13,729 nucleotides of DNA, from the NCBI GenBank assembly GCA_001464165.1, contig LNEX01000302.1:1-13729 (forward strand), given 5' to 3'. The position numbers were made by a program, and so were the translations under genes. Numbering within the stretch: the stretch's first letter is position 1; each line of letters begins with the position of its first letter. The notes beneath the pieces are model-generated. The model did not search any database, had not been told where the DNA came from, and saw only the letters and a program-made list of their open reading frames with translations. Source of the DNA: a bacterium Ga0077546. GTDB lineage: Bacteria; Cyanobacteriota; Vampirovibrionia; Obscuribacterales; Obscuribacteraceae. Shown here piece after piece: positions 1-7,049 of the stretch.

Positions 1-42
1 TAACGGCGGATCCGATGTAAGAAAAAGGCGTTTTATTTCTAA

Positions 43-147
43 CAGCGGATACCTGGTAAAGCAAAGCCTCATGAATCCAGCCGTTTTAACTGTTGTAAGA
101 AAAAGACGCAGTAAATCTAACTATGAATTCATGAGCGTATTCCGCTG
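43..147. repeat. Inverted repeat flanking repeat copy 2
   Basis: CTCATGAAT at 68-76 is the exact complement of ATTCATGAG at 127-135. Further out, CAGCGGATAC at 43-52 nearly matches the complement of GTATTCCGCTG at 137-147. The left arm has about 14 extra bases between its two blocks. Together they could form a hairpin or cruciform with repeat copy 2 (94-121) at its tip. There is no T-run to suggest a terminator. No gene is supported in 1-196. Confidence 0.5.
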
Positions 148-196
148 AAGCTGATCGATGAGGAACTTTCCTTGCTTGTGTTGCTGCCGCTAAAGG

Positions 197-511
197 TTAT
201 GCCTCGTTATCGCTATCCTCCATCGGAAGTGGCATAGCAACTTCGCCCGCACCTGAATTAGGGTGTGGCTGACGCGGTACTAATGCCGGTTGATCCGGGT
301 CGCCAGGATCGTCTCTGCCGAAATAGAAATTCGGTTCTTTCGACTCTTCCGGTGGAGCAGTGCCTTCTATTGTTGCCAATTCGTTCTGGTACTGCCAACG
401 TCTATGCAAGCACATTCTTGAGAGGTCGGTATTTTTCTGATGATAAGCCAATTCAGCTCGTTTGAACCACGTGGAAATCTGGTCATTTACTTCTTCTCGA
501 CTTGAAGTCAT
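197..511 (-). CDS. Small protein with PspA/IM30-like helical segment
   Basis: This is a 104-aa soluble protein. Residues about 8-43 fit the pattern of the PspA/IM30 (Vipp1) coiled coil: W-x2-RA-x-LA, a gap, DL-(S)-R-x2-L-x-RR, then a hydrophobic heptad position. Full PspA proteins are about 220 aa, so only one helical hairpin could be present. The rest (about 44-104) is proline-rich and acidic, probably disordered. AGGAGG lies 13 nt before the chosen ATG, somewhat far but the only strong site nearby. No membrane segment or signal peptide is seen. It stands alone between the TGTAAGA...TCTAAC repeats, which may regulate it. PspA relatives act at the inner membrane under envelope stress; such a role here is inference from a short match. 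Confidence 0.6.
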   Translation of the reverse strand: MTSSREEVNDQISTWFKRAELAYHQKNTDLSRMCLHRRWQYQNELATIEGTAPPEESKEPNFYFGRDDPGDPDQPALVPRQPHPNSGAGEVAMPLPMEDSDNEA

Positions 512-632
512 CGTTAATCGGCAGCCTCCTGCGAATGTTAGCAGTATGGTTCATATACCCCAATCAGTGCATAGGCTCACGGGCATGAACAAGAAGACCT
601 TATTCGTGTAAGAAAAATTGATTTAAATCTAA

Positions 633-684
633 CACTACAGGTAGTGCGTATGAATTTAGTCCATGATAAAGAGAATAATTTATC
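633..684. promoter_or_regulatory. Two small inverted repeats upstream of the AbiEi-like gene
   Basis: CACTAC (633-638) pairs with GTAGTG (641-646), directly abutting repeat copy 3. GATAAA (665-670) pairs with TTTATC (679-684) across 8 nt. AbiEi antitoxins are known to repress their own operon by binding inverted repeats near the promoter, so these are candidate operators. They are short and lie in AT-rich DNA, so chance is possible. No convincing -35/-10 pair was found between 685 and 750. Confidence 0.3.
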
Positions 685-762
685 TAGTTCTTGTGTCCTT
701 CATTGAACTATTCCCTTTGTTTCAGCGTTTGTAAAAGTAGCCCCTAGACACGAGGTGGAATT

Positions 763-1368
763 ATGAACTGTCATCGAAACATTGTTGCCTTTATCGAGCG
801 CCTACCTCAAGATAGTTGGTTTGCTACGCGACAAGTTCTTGAGTTTGGTAGTCGCGAGGCTGTTGATCAGTCGCTCTATAGGCTCGTCAAATGCGGCTTT
901 TTGCTAAGGATCGCCAGAGGTGTATTTACGCTCAACGACGAAAGTTTGAAGGTTTTTGAACCTTTGGCTGTTGCCTCATTTAAAGCCAATGTGTTTAAGA
1001 AGAGTGTCGCTGTTCATGGTTTGGAGATTGCTAAGAAGCTGGGCTTGGTGAGCTATAGAAGTGACGACCCAACTTTTTGTGTTCATGGTGTGAGCAGTTC
1101 GTTCCAATCTGTTGAAAAGAAAATTTGTCTGCAGAATTTTTCTGCTCGAAAAACTGCCCTCGGTGATTCGCCACTGGGGCAAGCCATTCGAGCCCTTTGG
1201 TTTCTTGGTAAAGATCGTTGCGATAGCCAGGCTGTGCACACTGCTATAGCTATGCTCAGTGACGCTGAGATTAAAGAACTGACTTCATCGGCTCACCTTA
1301 TGCCAGGGTGGCTAACTAAAATAGTGCGCTTTGCAATCGGTTGGCAGCCAAAATCTCTATTCTTTTAA
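763..1368 (+). CDS. AbiEi-type antitoxin / DUF6088 protein, no adjacent toxin
   Basis: This 201-aa protein begins with a winged-helix-like domain (residues about 1-58): a helix, then the sequence around GSREAVDQSLYRLVKCG, then RIARGVFTL. That is the signature order of AbiEi/DUF6088 transcriptional antitoxins of type IV toxin-antitoxin systems (region with SR..VDQ.L.RL...G, then R.ARG.Y/F). The remainder (about 60-201) matches the usual C-terminal length, including the AVHG segment. In AbiE loci the antitoxin represses the operon and counters the AbiEii nucleotidyltransferase toxin encoded directly downstream. Here the next gene is on the opposite strand and is not AbiEii, so the gene is an orphan in this window. 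A good ribosome site (AGGTGG at about 752-757) fixes the ATG. Its last 12 nt overlap the end of the convergent gene. Confidence 0.8.
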   Translation: MNCHRNIVAFIERLPQDSWFATRQVLEFGSREAVDQSLYRLVKCGFLLRIARGVFTLNDESLKVFEPLAVASFKANVFKKSVAVHGLEIAKKLGLVSYRSDDPTFCVHGVSSSFQSVEKKICLQNFSARKTALGDSPLGQAIRALWFLGKDRCDSQAVHTAIAMLSDAEIKELTSSAHLMPGWLTKIVRFAIGWQPKSLFF

Positions 1369-2175
1369 GAACTCAAATTCATAGGGTTGGTCTGGTGGTG
1401 CCACTTCCTCGGCGCCTTCTTCCTGTCTTGGATGAATTGCTTCGAGGGTGTACATAAGATAGCTTGCTAGAGAAAGTACTCGGGCTGTTTGAGCGACCCC
1501 AACAGGAGCGTTTCCAGGTAGGCCTTTATACCGTTCCATAAAACCCGCCAGCAAATCAGCGATGCCAAGATTTTCTTGGGCTGTTGATTCAAGACTTGCC
1601 AGCGGCCCGGTTTCTTGATCGAAGGCTTGTCTAATGAGCTCGACGCCTGTGGCGTTGATGTTGCCTGAGACCATAAGGCTAATAGCGTCTTCGATTTCTT
1701 TGACGGCCAAAACCACCGCTTGTCCATATTGTCCCAGTTCAAATGCTTTCCAGGCGGCGTGGTAGATGCGGGGATGAGCCAGAGCATCTAAATAGTCTCC
1801 GCAGGGGGGCTCTGGTATGACAGCGGCCATTTTGCGGAAGCCGTTTAGCCTATCAAGCCGCCCCATAACAATTGGTGGAAACTCCTCTAGGTCGCGTTCC
1901 AAATCATCTAGTTTTAGACTTGGCTGAATATAAACATTTGAGGCGAAGTAAAGAGAAACGCTTTCAGACGAAAAGTACTCTTTCAACGAGTTGGAAGTGT
2001 GTACAACCCAGTCCCAGTTTTGCCTCTTGAGTTGGTCCATCATTTCTCTTGAGTCTGCTTTCCTTTGCAGCAGGCTGCGGCCGCGGAGAATCATCTCGTC
2101 AATGGCCTGCTCGACTCTTTCTTTGGGGACAGCTAGAGTAAGCCCGATGGCTGGAACTGGAGGAAGCTGGTTCAT
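1357..2175 (-). CDS. Ymh/TIGR02391-family protein, degenerate HEPN-like motif
   Basis: This is a 272-aa protein. Residues about 128-248 match the Ymh (TIGR02391) domain: HPRIYHAAWKAFELGQY, AVVLAVKEIEDAI, then G..LI.QAF and GFMERYKGLPGN. Family members usually carry an RNPxxH-type motif here, the HEPN-like R-x(4-6)-H that in related proteins forms an RNase site. In this copy the place reads YKGLPGNAPVG, with Lys for Arg and no His nearby, so nuclease activity is doubtful. The N-terminal 120 residues are helical, as in other members, and the tail is acidic. Ymh proteins often sit near restriction and abortive-infection genes, and here the gene converges on an AbiEi-like gene with a 12-nt 3' overlap. 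GTGAGG about 6 nt before the ATG supports the start. The family is moderately sure; the function is unknown. Confidence 0.7.
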   Translation of the reverse strand: MNQLPPVPAIGLTLAVPKERVEQAIDEMILRGRSLLQRKADSREMMDQLKRQNWDWVVHTSNSLKEYFSSESVSLYFASNVYIQPSLKLDDLERDLEEFPPIVMGRLDRLNGFRKMAAVIPEPPCGDYLDALAHPRIYHAAWKAFELGQYGQAVVLAVKEIEDAISLMVSGNINATGVELIRQAFDQETGPLASLESTAQENLGIADLLAGFMERYKGLPGNAPVGVAQTARVLSLASYLMYTLEAIHPRQEEGAEEVAPPDQPYEFEFLKE

Positions 2176-2180
2176 ATTGG

Positions 2181-2186
2181 CCTCAC
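2181..2186 (-). promoter_or_regulatory. Ribosome binding site of the Ymh-like gene
   Basis: GTGAGG on the minus strand lies 5-6 nt before the ATG at 2175 and decides the start. Confidence 0.6.
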
Positions 2187-2344
2187 TTTGGACGAATGAT
2201 GGACAACTTATAAGGGTGACTATTGGGAACTAGGATCTCTATTTTAGACTAAGGGCTGATCTGTAGCTATCGCTTGGTTTATACTTAATTTGATAGAAAT
2301 TTGGATGTGCTACTGCATTTGGTGGCGAGTTTTGGCAAGGTCTT

Positions 2345-2968
2345 TTGAGCGGTTTTTTTCATCGAGTAACTAACGGTTTGATTTGTCTGCTTCTTGTGGT
2401 GGCCTTCACCGCTGTGCCTGCCTTTGGTGTTGCTAAGCCACTACCTGTTGGTTTTTTGACAACCGCTCAGTATGTTTTTTATTCTATTGTGTTTTTAACA
2501 GCTCTTACCGCGGGGTGTCTTGCTCCGCCAATGGCCGTAGAGCGCTGGCTAAGGCCGGTTTCACTGAGCGAATGGAACGAACGAATAGGCTTCTTTACCT
2601 ACGGTTCTCTATATCTCACTAGTGCCTTGCTTTGTATGCGCATAAAGCTAGCGCTATTCGGCACCTCTGAGCAGGTCCTTTGGGTTGCTTATGTCGGGTG
2701 GATATTGACTGCCTTAGGCTCCTATTTGTTCGTGATTGGCCTTTCTGCGCCGAAAAAAATTGATAAAATTGTCTATCCTCATTATCTTGGTGTCATATTA
2801 ATGGCTTCTGGATTGGCGTTTTCTCACCTGACCTGGTTTCCGCTTCTCGCCTTGCCGGGAATGTTGGTTTTCATGGGGTGGCGTATCGAGAAAATTGAGG
2901 GTGCCCAAGAAGCCCAACCTGTAAGTCTTCCGCCCGGTGTCTTTCGAGTGATTCCTTTTTTTTATTGA
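2345..2968 (+). CDS. Multi-pass membrane protein, weakly ICMT/PEMT-like
   Basis: This 207-aa protein has about five hydrophobic segments: residues about 10-30, 42-62, 83-105, 110-133 and 144-178. The C-terminal part (YPHYLGVILMASG, a hydrophobic run with W and P, then GWRIEKIEG) resembles the end of isoprenylcysteine carboxyl methyltransferase/phospholipid methyltransferase-like membrane enzymes. Those carry R-H-P-x-Y-x-G and later R-(I)-x2-E-E. Here RHP is replaced by VYP and the EE pair by IE, so catalysis is doubtful. The only start giving the full first membrane segment is TTG at 2345, with AAGG about 5 nt upstream; the first internal ATG would remove two segments. It diverges from the Ymh-like gene across about 170 nt. 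The membrane location is sure; the family assignment is weak. Confidence 0.6.
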   Translation: MSGFFHRVTNGLICLLLVVAFTAVPAFGVAKPLPVGFLTTAQYVFYSIVFLTALTAGCLAPPMAVERWLRPVSLSEWNERIGFFTYGSLYLTSALLCMRIKLALFGTSEQVLWVAYVGWILTALGSYLFVIGLSAPKKIDKIVYPHYLGVILMASGLAFSHLTWFPLLALPGMLVFMGWRIEKIEGAQEAQPVSLPPGVFRVIPFFY

Positions 2969-3020
2969 TAGAGAAGCGGATGGTTAGCGATTGTTTATCT
3001 CAACATTAAATGTCAAGCAT

Positions 3021-3039
3021 TGCTTCCTCTTGAGAAGCA
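3021..3039 (+). terminator. Weak hairpin after the membrane protein gene
   Basis: TGCTTC (3021-3026) pairs with GAAGCA (3034-3039) over a 7-nt loop. It has no T-run, so it is at best a weak terminator. Confidence 0.25.
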
Positions 3040-3112
3040 CTCATAATGGCATTAAGGACAAGCGGAACAAATGCTCCCTCCCAATGCTTGCTCAATGGGA
3101 ACGGTATCAGTG

Positions 3113-3126
3113 TTCAAGCGCTTGAA
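3113..3126. promoter_or_regulatory. Perfect 14-bp palindrome, candidate operator
   Basis: TTCAAGCGCTTGAA is a perfect palindrome 65 nt before the start of the 73-aa gene. A TTGAAA that could serve as a -35 element overlaps its right half (3122-3127), although no clear -10 follows at the right distance. Perfect palindromes of this length outside genes are typical of repressor sites. The binding protein is unknown. Confidence 0.4.
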
Positions 3127-3190
3127 AGCGATTGAAGCGTATATGTATTGCGCGGCAATTCCCCTAATTGGCCTTAAGGAGAGCATAATA

Positions 3191-3412
3191 ATGAACGAGA
3201 CTACCCTCTCAAACGATGAAAGACGATGCCTGCAAATGTGGTTCCGCCAGGCTATAGCGAAGCTTGAGCTTGAAGAAGTTACTGATGTAATGCTGAAAGA
3301 GTACCCTGTTGAAGTCGAAACCGAATCAACATTGGCACACAGACCAACTGTATCCCGCAGAAGGGTTTCACGCTCGAGATTGACTTCTCATTTGAAAGAG
3401 CTAGTCGTCTAA
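3191..3412 (+). CDS. Small basic hypothetical protein (73 aa)
   Basis: The protein begins MNETTLSNDERRCLQMWFRQ. Residues about 7-45 are a predicted amphipathic helix region, followed by a basic, serine/arginine-rich stretch (about 52-67, including SRRRVSRSR) that could bind nucleic acid. AAGGAGAG at about 3176-3183 fixes this ATG. The same frame is open from 3071, but the 40 extra residues have no ribosome site and contain the palindrome region, so they are excluded. A strong intrinsic terminator follows, so this is probably a single-gene unit. It is not recognised as any family, and no function is proposed. Confidence 0.65.
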   Translation: MNETTLSNDERRCLQMWFRQAIAKLELEEVTDVMLKEYPVEVETESTLAHRPTVSRRRVSRSRLTSHLKELVV

Positions 3413-3463
3413 GGCGGCTGACAATTCCCCTAGTTATCTGGCTTGGCGTTAGAGAAAACTATT

Positions 3464-3495
3464 AAACAGGAAGGCATTGCCTTCCTGTTTTGGTT
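3464..3495 (+). terminator. Intrinsic terminator of the 73-aa gene
   Basis: AAACAGGAAGG (3464-3474) and CCTTCCTGTTT (3480-3490) form an 11-bp stem with the 5-nt loop CATTG, followed by TGGTTTTCTT. It separates the small gene from dnaE. Confidence 0.85.
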
Positions 3496-3538
3496 TTCTT
3501 CATTAATTTGGCAGAAATTGACTAAGTTCATTGAGACG

Positions 3539-3565
3539 TTGTTAATAGGGGGAATTACTTAGAAT
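3539..3565 (+). promoter_or_regulatory. Possible dnaE promoter
   Basis: TTGTTA (3539-3544) and TAGAAT (3560-3565) are spaced by 15 bp, which is short. The -10 hexamer is the same as in the speD promoter. TTAGGG followed by CCCTAA near the ribosome site could pair weakly. Confidence 0.3.
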
Positions 3566-3602
3566 TAGGGATAAGGGATATTTAGATTAGCCCTAAAGGA
3601 GC

Positions 3603-5687
3603 ATGATGAGTCCGCGCCCATACGTACCACTGCATTTGCACACGGAATATAGTTTGCTTGATGGTGCCACCATGATCAAAGATCTGGTGAAGAAAGCCAA
3701 GGCAGAAAATATGCCGGCTGTGGCCATTACCGATCATGGTGTCATGTATGGTGCCGTGGAGCTGACCAAAAAGTGCCAAGAAATTGGTGGTATTAAGCCA
3801 ATTATTGGCTGTGAAGCCTACATTATTGACGGTGACATCAAAGACAAGTCTGCCAAACAGCCACTTTATCACCTGACGATGTTGGCCCGAAATAAAGAAG
3901 GCTACAAAAATCTAGTCCGTCTTAATTCTCGTGCTCACTTGCAAGGCTTCTACTACAAGCCTCGTATTAACAAGCAAATGCTAGCCGATCAGAGAGAAGG
4001 ACTGATTATTCTGTCTGGCTGCCTAGGGGCTGAACTCTGCCAGCATTTGCTCAAGGATGAATATCAGAAGGCGCTTGAAGTCGCTGACTGGTACAAACAG
4101 ACCTTTGGTGAAAACTACTATATCGAGATTCAAGATCACGGCATGCCAGAAGACCGTAAGGTCAACCGCTCGCTTGTTCAGATTGCTCGCGCCTTAAACA
4201 TCAAGCTCTCTTGCACTAACGATAGTCACTTTACAAATAGACAAGATGCAAAGGCTCACGATTGTTTGCTTTGCATTCAGATGGGAAAAAACGTTACCGA
4301 TTCTAACCGTATGAAGTTTACAGGTTGGGAGTACATCAAGAACGGCGATGAGATGGCCTATCTTTTTCGCGATCATCTTGATACCGAAATTATTGAAGAA
4401 TCTATTTTAAGTACACTAGAAATAGCCGACAAAGTAGAAACTGTTAAGCTGGCTAGTGAACCGCGGTTGCCTAATTTTGAGGTGCCAGCGGGACACACCG
4501 CCGAGAGCTTCCTTAACCGCAAAGTATTCGATGGTCTGAGAGAACGTTTCCCTGATTGGACTCAAGAAGTCGAAGACCGAGCGTTTCGAGAACTAAAAGT
4601 TATCGAAGACATGAATTTTGCTTCGTACTTTTTGATTGTGGCCGACTTTATGGACTATGCTCGAAAGAAAGATATTCCGGTTGGCCCGGGGCGGGGTTCA
4701 GCAGCAGGCTCTATCGTTGCTTATGCCTTAGGCATCACCAATATTGATCCGCTCCGCTATAACTTACTCTTCGAGCGTTTTTTAAATCCGGAACGTAAGA
4801 GTATGCCCGATATTGATACTGACTTTTGTATTGAACGGCGCGGTGAGGTTATTAAGTATTGCGCTGAGAAATATGGTGAAGACCACGTTGCCCAGATTAT
4901 CACCTTTAACCGCATGACCTCAAAGGCTGTTATTAAGGACGTTGCTCGCGTTCTTGAGTTTCCATTTGGTGAATCTAACAAACTGGCAAAAATGGTTCCA
5001 GTGGTGCGCGGTAAGCCTACACCACTTGATGAAATGGTGGAAGAACACCCTGAGTTTAAGAAGGTATACCAGACTGATGACAATGCGAAGCAAGTAATTG
5101 ATCTAGCTCGCAAACTTGAGGGCTGCAACAAAACCTTTGGCATGCACGCTGCTGGCGTTGTTATTTCTGATGTACCAATGGAAGAAATGATTCCATTGCA
5201 GCGTAACAATGACGGTACTATCATTGCCCAGTTCTACATGGAAGACGCAGCCTATGTAGGTTTGGTTAAAATGGACTTCCTCGGTCTGCGCAACTTGACC
5301 ATGATCGATAAGGCTTGCAAGCGCATCAAGGAAACTCGTGGAATAGAGATAATTCCTGACAAGATTCCCCTTGATGATGAGAAGACCTTCCAGACTATTT
5401 CAAACGGTGACCTCGCTGGTGTTTTCCAGCTAGAGACTTCAGCCGGCATGAAGCAAGTGGCGCGCGATATGCGTCCTTCTAACATGGAAGATATTTCAGC
5501 ACTGATAGCTCTTTATCGACCAGGTCCACTCGACTCAGGCATGATCGATAAGTTTATTGATTGTAAGCATGGCAAGACCAAAATTACCTATCAAACGCCG
5601 CTGTTAGAAAGCATTCTTAAGCCCACTTATGGCCAGATTGTTTACCAAGAGCAAATCATGCGACCTTTTGCGTCGAGCTATGGGTAA
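3603..5687 (+). CDS. dnaE: DNA polymerase III alpha subunit, N-terminal part of a broken gene
   Basis: DnaE is the replicative polymerase catalytic subunit. This part (694 codons) carries the PHP domain (residues about 7-290) with a full set of nine expected metal ligands: H11, H13, D20, H45, E71, H90, C140, D207 and H209. This suggests an active PHP exonuclease, unlike E. coli, where several are lost. The palm follows, with PGRGSAAGS and PDIDTDF; D403, D405 and D558 are the expected catalytic aspartates. After IVYQEQIM (M686) the frame reads eight unrelated residues and stops. In other DnaE proteins about 14 residues (QIAQ...LGGA type) come next, then DLLRRAMGKK, which here is found in another frame at 5662. 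AAAGGAG at 3595-3601 precedes two adjacent ATGs; 3606 is as likely a start as 3603. The intact gene would run 3603-7011. Confidence 0.92.
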   Translation: MMSPRPYVPLHLHTEYSLLDGATMIKDLVKKAKAENMPAVAITDHGVMYGAVELTKKCQEIGGIKPIIGCEAYIIDGDIKDKSAKQPLYHLTMLARNKEGYKNLVRLNSRAHLQGFYYKPRINKQMLADQREGLIILSGCLGAELCQHLLKDEYQKALEVADWYKQTFGENYYIEIQDHGMPEDRKVNRSLVQIARALNIKLSCTNDSHFTNRQDAKAHDCLLCIQMGKNVTDSNRMKFTGWEYIKNGDEMAYLFRDHLDTEIIEESILSTLEIADKVETVKLASEPRLPNFEVPAGHTAESFLNRKVFDGLRERFPDWTQEVEDRAFRELKVIEDMNFASYFLIVADFMDYARKKDIPVGPGRGSAAGSIVAYALGITNIDPLRYNLLFERFLNPERKSMPDIDTDFCIERRGEVIKYCAEKYGEDHVAQIITFNRMTSKAVIKDVARVLEFPFGESNKLAKMVPVVRGKPTPLDEMVEEHPEFKKVYQTDDNAKQVIDLARKLEGCNKTFGMHAAGVVISDVPMEEMIPLQRNNDGTIIAQFYMEDAAYVGLVKMDFLGLRNLTMIDKACKRIKETRGIEIIPDKIPLDDEKTFQTISNGDLAGVFQLETSAGMKQVARDMRPSNMEDISALIALYRPGPLDSGMIDKFIDCKHGKTKITYQTPLLESILKPTYGQIVYQEQIMRPFASSYG

Positions 5688-7011
5688 GAAATTGCCTGCC
5701 GAAATGGAAAAACAGCGTGAATTGTTCTGCGCTGGTTGTGCCAAAAACTCAGTCAGCCCTGAAATTTCCAACAATCTCTTTGACATCATGGTGCAGTTTG
5801 CCGAGTACTGTTTCAACAAGTCGCACAGTGCGGCCTACGGGGTAGTCACTTATCAGACAGCCTACCTTAAGACTCATTATCCGGTTGAGTATATGGCTGC
5901 GGTGCTTTCCTCGGTTTCAGGTGATACCGAAAAGGTACAGAACTACATAGCTGAGTGTCAGGCAATGGGTATTCCGATACTGCCACCAGACATGAACATA
6001 TCTGGCTCTGACTTTACTTCAGATGGTGGCAGTATTCGCTTTGGGCTATCAGCCACCAAGGGGCTTGGTGACGGTGCCGTTCAAGCAATTGTACAAGAGC
6101 GAGCACGTGGTGGCATTTTTTCGACAATGCAAGATTTTCTGGATCGCATTGATTTGAGATTGGTCAACAAAAAATCTTTGGAATCGTTGATCAAATCAGG
6201 TGCCTGCGTCGGTTTGGGCATGAGCCGCAAGCAAGCCTTGACCAATTTAGATTCATTGGTCGATGCTGCCAACCGCAGACAGAACCAGAAGAACACCGGA
6301 CAGATTAGTTTGTTTAGTTTTGGAGAATCTCAAGGTATCAATTTAGAGACACCTTTGATTGGTGACCCGTCTGAGTTTGCTGAAGGCGAGCTGCAGACAA
6401 TGGAGCATGAGTTGCTAGGCTTCTATGTTACAAGTCATCCCCTCAAGCGCATCGCTAATCGTCTTAAGTATGTCACTACCCATTCGGTCAAAGAGATGAA
6501 GGAGTGCCCCGATGGTACTACTGTTATTCTCGGTGGTCTAGCCAATTCCATAGAGAAAAAGTTGACCAAGCAGAATAAGTTGCTCTGCATTATTCACTTA
6601 GAAGACTTAACTGGCAAAGCTGAAATCGTTCTTTACAGCGAGGCCCTAGAGAAAGTCTCTTCTGATGTACTTGTGCCGCAGTCCTTACTTTTGATCAAAG
6701 GCAAGGTGAAGAAGAATGAGGAAAGTACTTCTGTAATGGGCTCTAGCATCAGAAGAATTGGCGACGCTGCTATGGTTGACGTTATATTTAGTGCCAACCA
6801 GTCCTTCGCCGATCTGCATAGGCTCAAAGACTTGCTTATTCTTCACAAGGGTGAAGATCCGGTGTTGCTGCACTTCCCTCAGGGTAAGCGCTCTTCAGCT
6901 ATCTTGGTTGGTGCGCAGTTCTGGGTTGATGCCAGTTCAAGCTTGCCTGCTGCAATTGAAACTAATTTTGCTGAGTCAGTCAAAGTTAGGGTCAATAAAA
7001 TCCATATTTAG
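5629..7011 (+). CDS. dnaE: DNA polymerase III alpha subunit, C-terminal part of a broken gene
   Basis: Homology to DnaE starts at 5662 (DLLRRAMGKK); the codons from 5629 to 5661 are out of frame with the real protein. This part includes the fingers end with QFAEYCFNKSHSAAYG, which is the place where cyanobacterial split inteins sit (Y before CFN). Here it is continuous, so there is no intein. It then has the helix-hairpin-helix region (about nt 5990-6270), a clamp-binding motif QISLF at 6301-6315 (consensus QxxLF) and an OB-fold (about nt 6510-6770, from VILGGLAN to IRRIGD). The end at VRVNKIHI is a normal DnaE C-terminus. Neither the ATG at 5629 nor that at 5680 has a ribosome site, so separate translation is unlikely. 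The region has no other lesion, which argues for a recent deletion or an assembly fault. Confidence 0.88.
   Translation: MARLFTKSKSCDLLRRAMGKKLPAEMEKQRELFCAGCAKNSVSPEISNNLFDIMVQFAEYCFNKSHSAAYGVVTYQTAYLKTHYPVEYMAAVLSSVSGDTEKVQNYIAECQAMGIPILPPDMNISGSDFTSDGGSIRFGLSATKGLGDGAVQAIVQERARGGIFSTMQDFLDRIDLRLVNKKSLESLIKSGACVGLGMSRKQALTNLDSLVDAANRRQNQKNTGQISLFSFGESQGINLETPLIGDPSEFAEGELQTMEHELLGFYVTSHPLKRIANRLKYVTTHSVKEMKECPDGTTVILGGLANSIEKKLTKQNKLLCIIHLEDLTGKAEIVLYSEALEKVSSDVLVPQSLLLIKGKVKKNEESTSVMGSSIRRIGDAAMVDVIFSANQSFADLHRLKDLLILHKGEDPVLLHFPQGKRSSAILVGAQFWVDASSSLPAAIETNFAESVKVRVNKIHI
5656..5668 (+). other. dnaE: Frameshift/deletion junction in dnaE
   Basis: The N-terminal frame is correct to the ATG at 5658-5660. 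The C-terminal frame is correct from GAC at 5662. Only one base lies between them, where the family has 14 residues (42 nt). About 41 nt are therefore missing, which also shifts the frame. The lost segment belongs to the conserved finger region. Confidence 0.85.
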
Positions 7012-7049
7012 ACAGTTTCAACTTCGTTCAAAGTGCGATTGTAGGCCGC

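Larger units (their letters stand above)
16..633. repeat. Three dispersed copies of an imperfect inverted repeat
   Basis: Copies lie at 16-43, 94-121 and 607-633 (28, 28 and 27 nt). Each starts TGTAAGAAAAA and ends (A/T)TTCTAAC or AATCTAAC. The ends are inverted relative to each other: TGTAAGA against the complement of TCTAACA (TGTTAGA), one mismatch, separated by 14-15 variable bases. The first bases of the window, TAAC followed by GGCGGAT, match what follows copy 1 (TAAC AGCGGAT at 40-50), so a further copy may end at position 4 with most of it off the edge. The copies flank the small minus-strand gene at 197-511. The layout suits binding sites for a dimeric DNA-binding protein, but this is inference. 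Confidence 0.6.

Noticed and set aside
71..148. 25-codon open frame starting ATGAATCCAG
   Set aside because: It has no ribosome site and runs through repeat copy 2 and the inverted repeat arms.
2226..2252. GGAAC-N16-GACTAA before the membrane protein gene, like an ECF promoter
   Set aside because: The -10 does not match CGTC, and such short motifs are expected by chance; no link to the sigma operon is shown.
3071..3190. N-terminal extension of the 73-aa gene
   Set aside because: No ribosome site precedes 3071, while a strong one precedes 3191, and the extension covers the palindrome.
5640..5690. Programmed frameshift, intein or intron explaining the dnaE break
   Set aside because: Coding sequence is missing rather than added, and no slippery site or intein/intron motif is present.
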